Part shown: positions 59,127-64,000 of the stretch, piece after piece | Position numbering within the stretch: position 1 is the first letter of the stretch | How the letters are laid out: every line of letters starts with the position of its first letter | DNA from: Tupaia tana | Taxonomy: Eukaryota; Chordata; Mammalia; Scandentia; Tupaiidae | Assembly (NCBI GenBank): GCA_026018925.1 | Contig: JAKSZU010000027.1 | Coordinates: 310,001 to 374,000 of the forward strand | Length of the DNA: 64,000 nt | Reading direction: 5' to 3' | Notes under the pieces: generated by a model | Told to the model about the DNA's origin: nothing | Database searches by the model: none | What the model saw: only the letters and a program-made list of their open reading frames with translations | Program-made: the position numbers and the translations under genes

Positions 59127-60972
59127 TTCAGGTTAGGTTAGGTTTGAACTTAGTTTGAGGGAGTAAGTTTAGGGCTACTGTTAGTTTTCGGTTCAGTGTC
59201 ACGGTTGAAGTTAGCGTGAGGGTCAGGTTAGTGTAGGGGTGGAGCTTAAGGTGTCCGCCTAGGGTTAGGGTTAGGTGTATGGTTTGATTTAGGCTTCATG
59301 TTAGGTTTGGATTGAACTTAGTTTGAGGGAGTAAGTTTAGGGCTACTGTTAGTTTTCTGTTCAGTGTTTCTTTTGGAGTTAACGTCAGGGCCAGGTTAGG
59401 GTTGGGGTTGAGCTTCATGTGTCCGCCTAGGGTTAGGGTTAGGTCTATGGTTTGAGTTAGGCTTCAGGTTAGGTTAGGTTTGAACTTAGTTTGAGGGAGT
59501 AAGTTTAGGGCTACTGTTAGTTTTCGGTTCAGTGTTACGGTTGGAGACAGCATGAGGGACAGGTTAGGGTTGGGGTTGAGCTTAAGGTGTCCGCCTAGGG
59601 TTAGGGTTAGGTCTATGGTTTGAGTTAGGCTTTAGGTTAGGTTAGGTTTGAACTTAGTTTGAGGGAGTAAGTTTAGGGTTACTGTTAGTTTTCGTTTCAG
59701 TGTTACGGTTGGATTTAGCCTCATTGTCAGGTTAGGGTTGGGGTTAAGCTTAAGGTGTCCGCCTAGGGTTAGGGTTAGGTCTATTGTTTGAGTTAGGCTT
59801 CAGGTTAGGTTAGGTTTGAACTTAGTTTGAGGGAGTAAGTTTAGGGCTACTCTTAGTTTTCAGTCATTGTTACGGTTGGAGTTAGCGTGAGGGTCAGGTT
59901 AGGGTTGACGTTCAGCTTAAGGTGTCCGCCTAGGTTTAGAGTTAGGTGTATGGTTTGATTTAGGCTTCAGGTGAGGTTAGGTTTGAACTTAGTTTGAGGG
60001 AGTAAGTTTAGGGCTACTGTTAGTTTTCGGTTCAGTGTTACGGTTGGAGATAGTGTCAGGGTCAGGTTAGGGTTGGGGTTGAGCTTCAGGTGTCCACCTA
60101 GCGTTAGGGTTAGGTCTATGTTTTGAGTTAGGCTTCAGGTTAGGTTAGGTTTGAAATTAGTTTGAGGGAGTAAGTTTAGGGCTACTGTTAGTTTTCGGTT
60201 CAGTATTACGGTTGGATTTATCATGAGGGTCAGGTTAGGGTTGGGGTTGAGCTTAAGGTGTCCGCCTAGGGTTAGGGTTAGGTGTATGGTTTGATTTAGC
60301 CTTCAGGTTAGGTTAGGTTTGAACTTAGTTTGAGGGAGTAAGTTTAGGGCGATTATTAGTTTTCGAGTAAGTGTTATGTTTGGAGTTAGCGTCAGGGCCA
60401 GGCTAGGGTTGGGGTTGAGCTTAAGGTGTCCCCCTAGGGTTAGGGTTATGTCTATGGTTTCTGTTAGGGTTCAGGTTAGTTTAGGTTTGAAGTTAGTTTG
60501 AGGGAGTAAGTTTAGGGCTACTCTTATTTTTCGGTTCAGTGTTACGGTTGGAGTTAGCGTCAGGGTCAGGTTATGGTGGGGGTAAAGCGTAAGGTGTCAG
60601 CCTAGGGTTAGGGTTAGGTCTATGATTTGATTTAGGCTTCAGGTTAGGTTAGGTTGAACTTAGTTTGGGGGAGTCAGTTTAGGGCTACTGTTAGTTTTCG
60701 GTTAACTGTTACGGTTGGAGTAAGCGTCAGGGTAAGGTTAGGTTTGGGGTTGAGCTTAAGGTGTCCGCCTAGGGTTAGGGTTAGGTCTATGGTTTGAGTT
60801 AGGCTTCAGGATAGGTTAGGTTTGAACTTAGTTTGAGGAATTAAGTTTAGGGCTACTGTTAGTTTTCGGTTCAGTGTTACGGTTGGAGTTAGCGTCAGGG
60901 TCAGGTTAGGGTTGGGGTTGAGCTTAAGGTGTCCGCCTAGGGTTAGGGTTAGGTGTATGGTTTGATTTAGGC
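59127..60972 (+). repeat. Eighteen-monomer spaced duplication, left copy
   Basis: Eleven monomers here recur at 62,149-63,796. GTGTCACGG is at 59,196 and 62,218, GCTTCATGTG at 59,412 and 62,434, the shortened TCATTGTTACGG at 59,864 and 62,886 (all offset 3,022 = 18 x 168 - 2), and TCATGAGGG at 60,221 and 63,213. Marker order is fully conserved. The TAGGGTTCAGG end at 60,465 also occurs at 61,304, five monomers less one base later. Confidence 0.87.
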
Positions 60973-62148
60973 TTCAGGTTAGGTCAGGTTTGAACTTAGT
61001 TTGAGGGAGTAAGTTTAGGGCTACTGTTAGTTTTCGGGTAACTGTTATGGTTGGAGTTAGCGTCAGGGCCATTTTAGGGTTGGGGTTGAGCTTAAGGTTT
61101 CCGCCTAGGGTTAGGGTTAGGTCTATGGTTTCAGTTAGGCTTCAGGTTAGGTTAGGTTTAAACTTAGTTTGAGGGAGTAAGTTTAGGGCTACTGTTAGTT
61201 TTCGGTTTAGTGTTACGGTTGGAGATAGCGTCAGGGTCAGGTTAGGGTTGGGGTTGAGCTTAAGGTGTCCGCCTAGAGTTAGGGTTATGTCTATGGTTTC
61301 AGTTAGGGTTCAGGTTAGTTTAGGTTTGAAGTTAGTTTGAGGGAGTTAGTTTAGGGCTACTGTTAGTTTTCGGTTCAGTGTTACGGTTGGAGTTAGCGTG
61401 AGGGTCAGGTTAGGTTTGGGGTTGAGCTAAAGGTGTCCGCCTAGGGTTAGGGTTAGGTCTATGGTTTCATTTAGGCTTCAGGTTAGGTTAGGATTGAACT
61501 TAGTTTGAGGGAGTCAGTTTAGGGCTACTGTTAGTTTTCGGTTAACTGTTACGGTTGGAATAAGCGTCAGGGTCACCTTAGTTTTATGGTTGAACTTAAG
61601 GTGTCCGCGTAGGGTTAGGTTTAGGTGTATGGTTTGATTTAGGCTTCAGGTTAGGGTAGGTTTGCACTTAGTTTGAGGGAGTAAGTTTAGGGCTACTGTT
61701 AGTTTTCGTTTAACTGTTACGGTTTGAGTAAGCGTCAGGGTCAGGTTAGGGTGCGGGTTAAGCATAAGGTGTCCGCCTAGGGTTAGGTTTAGGTCTATGG
61801 TTTCATTTAGGCTTCAGGTTAGGTTAGGATTGAACTTAGTTTGAGGGAGTAAGTTTAGGGCTGCTCTTAGTTTTCGGTTCAGTGTTATTGTTGGATTTAG
61901 CCTCAGGGTCAGGTTAGGGTTGGGGTTGAGCTTAAGGTGTCCGCCTAGGGTTAGGGTTAGGTCTATGGTTTCATTTAGGCTTCAGGTTAGGTTAGGATTG
62001 AACTTAGTTTGAGGGAGTAAGTTTAGGGCTACTGTTAGTTTTCAGTTCAGTGTTACGGTTGGAGATACCGTGAGGGTCAGGTTAGGGTTGGGGTTGAACT
62101 TAAGGTGTCCGCCTAGAGTTAGGGTTAGTTCTGTGGTTTGAGTTAGGC

Positions 62149-63796
62149 TTCAGGTTAGGTTAGGTTTGAACTGAGTTTGAGGGAGTAAGTTTAGGGCTAC
62201 TGTTAGTTTTCGGTTCAGTGTCACGGTTGAAGTTAGCGTGAGGGTCAGGTTAGGTTAGGGGTTGAGCTTAAGGTGTCCGCCTAGGGTTAGGGTTAGGTGT
62301 ATGGTTTGATTTAGGCTTCAGGTTAGGTTAGGATTGAACTTAGTTTGAGGGAGTAAGTTTAGGGCTACTGTTAGTTTTCTGTTCAGTGTTTCGGTTGGGG
62401 TTAACGTCAGGGCCAGGTTACGGTTGGGGTTGAGCTTCATGTGTCCGCCTAGGGTTAGGGTTAGGTCTATGGTTTGAGTTAGGCTTCAGGTTAGGTTAGG
62501 TTTGAACTTAGTTTGAGGGAGTAAGTTTAGGGCTACTGTTAGTTTTCGGTTCAGTGTTACGGTTGGAGATAGCGTGAGGGTCAGGTTAGGGTTGGGGTTG
62601 AACTTAAGGTGTCCGCCTAGGGTTAGGGTTAGGTCTGTGGTTTGAGTTAGGCTTTAGGCTAGGTTAGGTTTGAACTTAGTTTGAGGGAGTAAGTTTAGGG
62701 TTACTGTTAGTTTTCGTTTCAGTGTTACGGTTGGATTTAGCCTCATTGTCAGGTTAGGGTTGGGGTTAAGCTTAAGGTGTCCGCCTAGGGTTAGGGTTAT
62801 GTCTATTGTTTGAGTTAGGCTTTAGGTTAGGTTAGGTTTGAACTTAGTTTGAGGGAGTAAGTTTAGGGCTACTCTTAGTTTTCGGTCATTGTTACGGTTG
62901 GAGTTAGCGTGAGGGTCAGGTTAGGGTTGAGGTTCAGCTTAAGGTGTCCGCCTAGGGTTAGAGTTAGGTGTATGGTTTGATTTAGGCTTCAGGTTAGGTT
63001 AGGTTTGAACTTAGTTTGAAGGAGTAAGTTAAGGGCTACTGTTAGTTTTCGGTTCAGTGTCACGGTTGGAGATAGTGTCAGGGTCAGGTTAGGGTTGGGG
63101 TTGAGCTTCAGGTGTCCGCCTAGCGTTAGGGTTAGGTTAGGTTTGAAATTAGTTTGAGGGAGTAAGTTTAGGGCTACTGTTAGTTTTCGGTTCAGTATTA
63201 CGGTTGGATTTATCATGAGGGTCAGGTTAGGGTTGGGGTTGAGCTTAAGGTGTCCGCCAAGGGTTAGGGTTATGTCTATGGTTTCAGTTAGGGTTCAGGT
63301 TAGTTTAGTTTTGAAGTTAGTTTGAGGGAATAAGTTTAGGGCTACTGTTTTTTTTCGGTTCAGTGTTACGGTTGGAGTTAGCGTCAGGGTCAGGTTATGG
63401 TGGGGGTAAAGCATAAGGTGTCAGCCTAGGGTTAGGGTTAGGTCTATGATTTGATTTAGGCTTCAGGTTAGGTTAGGTTGAACTTAGTTTGAGGGAGTCA
63501 GTTTAGTGCTACTGTTAGTTTTCGGTTAACTGTTACGGTTGGAGTAAGCGTCAGGGTAAGGTTAGGTTTGGGGTTGAGCTTAAGGTGTCCGCCTAGGGTT
63601 AGGTTTAGGTCTATGGTTTGAGTTAGGCTTCAGGTTAGGTTAGGTTTGAACTTAGTTTGAGGGATTAAGTTTAGGGCTACTGTTAGTTTTCGGTTCAGTG
63701 TTACGGTTGGAGTTAGCGTGAGGGTCAGGTTAGGGTAGGGGTTGAGCTGAAGGTGTCCGCCTAGGCTTAGGGTTAGGTCTATGGTTTGAGTTAGGC
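62149..63796 (+). repeat. Eighteen-monomer spaced duplication, right copy
   Basis: Partner of 59,127-60,972. It lacks one whole monomer, the GGCGATTATTAG monomer at about 60,300-60,470, which drops the offset by 168, and it has a 30-bp internal deletion near 63,131-63,145. The minus-strand frame 62,989-63,216 spans that deletion and is incidental. Confidence 0.87.
63131..63145 (+). other. 30-bp deletion junction inside a monomer
   Basis: The parent monomer near 60,100 reads through TCTATGGTTTGAG and the next TTCAGG start. Here that stretch is missing, and GGGTTAGG joins directly to TTAGGTTTGAAATTAG. The loss is 30 bp, five hexamers, and removes the usual monomer boundary, so hexamer phase is kept while 168-bp phase is broken. 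Identical GGTTAGG copies at both ends of the lost stretch explain it by slippage or short-homology repair. Confidence 0.88.
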
Positions 63797-64000
63797 TTCA
63801 GGTTTGGTTAGGTTTGAAATTAGTTTGAGGGAGTAAGTTTAGGGCTACTGTTAGTTTTCCGTATAGTGTTACGGTTGGAGTTAGTGTGAGGGTCAGGTTA
63901 GGGTTGGGGTTGAGCTTAAGGTGTCCGCCTAGGGTTAGGGTTAGGTGTAAGGTTTGATTTAGGCTTCAGGTTAGGTTAGCTTTGAACTTAGTTTGAGGGA

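Larger units (their letters stand above)
1..64000 (+). repeat. 168-bp telomere-like satellite array, about 381 monomers
   Basis: The entire window is a head-to-tail tandem array. The start motif TTCAGG recurs at 1, 169, 337 and so on with a 168-bp step, and still does at 63,965. All monomers are in one orientation, with the G/T-rich strand given as +; I saw no stretch rich in CCCTAA on this strand that would mark an inversion. No unique sequence or mobile element interrupts it. Most monomers are exactly 168 bp; a minority differ by 1-2 bp, one region has a 6-bp gain and one a 30-bp loss. The length is near that of many centromeric and subtelomeric satellites and of one nucleosome plus linker, which is general knowledge and not shown here. 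The unit is unlike the satellites I can recall, so I give it no family name. Confidence 0.98.
56100..64000 (+). repeat. Domain IV: right, more varied array
   Basis: About 47 monomers with more private substitutions than elsewhere by eye, for example GAGGGAGGAAGTTTTGGTTT near 56,470, GTCCACTAGGG near 57,240 and AGTTTAAGTTTAACTG near 58,345. Class H is absent. A C-G-D trimer reappears near 61,480. Two duplications are visible: 4 monomers (56,105 and 56,777) and 18 monomers. No gene or insertion. Confidence 0.62.

Noticed and set aside
62989-63216. 75-codon minus-strand frame
   Set aside because: Spans the 30-bp deletion and reads the satellite backwards. Its repeat spacing of 46 residues is the 56-residue period minus ten codons. 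Not a gene.
1-64000. CRISPR array
   Set aside because: There is no repeat-spacer alternation. The whole 168-bp unit is repeated, with diffuse substitutions, over 64 kb.
1-64000. True telomere tract
   Set aside because: The longest clean runs are about two and a half to three and a half TTAGGG units (19,281 and 32,555). A telomere would show long perfect arrays.
1-64000. tRNA, rRNA or transposon fragments
   Set aside because: No sequence outside the 168-bp family was seen on either strand; every line can be placed in monomer register.

Overview
The window is a single, uninterrupted satellite DNA array. About 381 head-to-tail copies of a 168-bp monomer fill it from base 1 to base 64,000, all in the same orientation. 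I see no gene, RNA gene, transposon, CRISPR array or unique spacer. The monomer is G+T rich on the + strand: my count for the reference monomer is G 62, T 59, A 29, C 18. It is exactly 28 hexamers long (28 x 6 = 168). Read in hexamers from TTCAGG, 106 of 168 positions match TTAGGG in phase, against about 33% expected from base composition. The simplest reading is an old, degenerate block of TTAGGG telomeric repeats that became the unit of a longer satellite.

A long satellite with TTAGGG ancestry and no prokaryotic features indicates a eukaryotic nuclear chromosome, subtelomeric or pericentromeric. TTAGGG telomeres occur in vertebrates, many other animals, many fungi and some protists. An animal is my guess; the species cannot be determined from this window. 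If the array is subtelomeric and oriented like the telomere, the chromosome end lies to the right.

Monomers fall into recognisable classes (A to H here), set by linked variants at offsets about 64-75, 84-102, 109-125 and 150-162. Classes are arranged in higher-order repeats whose spacing is a whole number of monomers, give or take a base or two: 3, 4, 5, 6, 10, 11, 12-13, 18, 23, 24, 25, 54 and 83 monomers. Copies often differ by loss of exactly 1, 2, 3 or 10 monomers, the mark of unequal crossover or replication slippage in register.

Layout. Domain I (1-6,716) has two period-five blocks. Domain II (6,717 to about 37,500) has the 11-monomer tandem pair, the recurring C-G-D trimer, and long-range copies at about 4.2, 9.1 and 13.9 kb. 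Domain III (about 37,500-56,100) is rich in class H and holds three copies of a 10-monomer repeat. Domain IV (about 56,100-64,000) looks more varied and carries an 18-monomer duplication with a 30-bp internal deletion.

The few open reading frames longer than about 60 codons are accidents: 168 is divisible by 3, so losing one or two consensus stops opens a frame across a whole monomer. There is no protein-level cooperation to describe. The possible biology is in chromatin, telomere-protein binding and array turnover.
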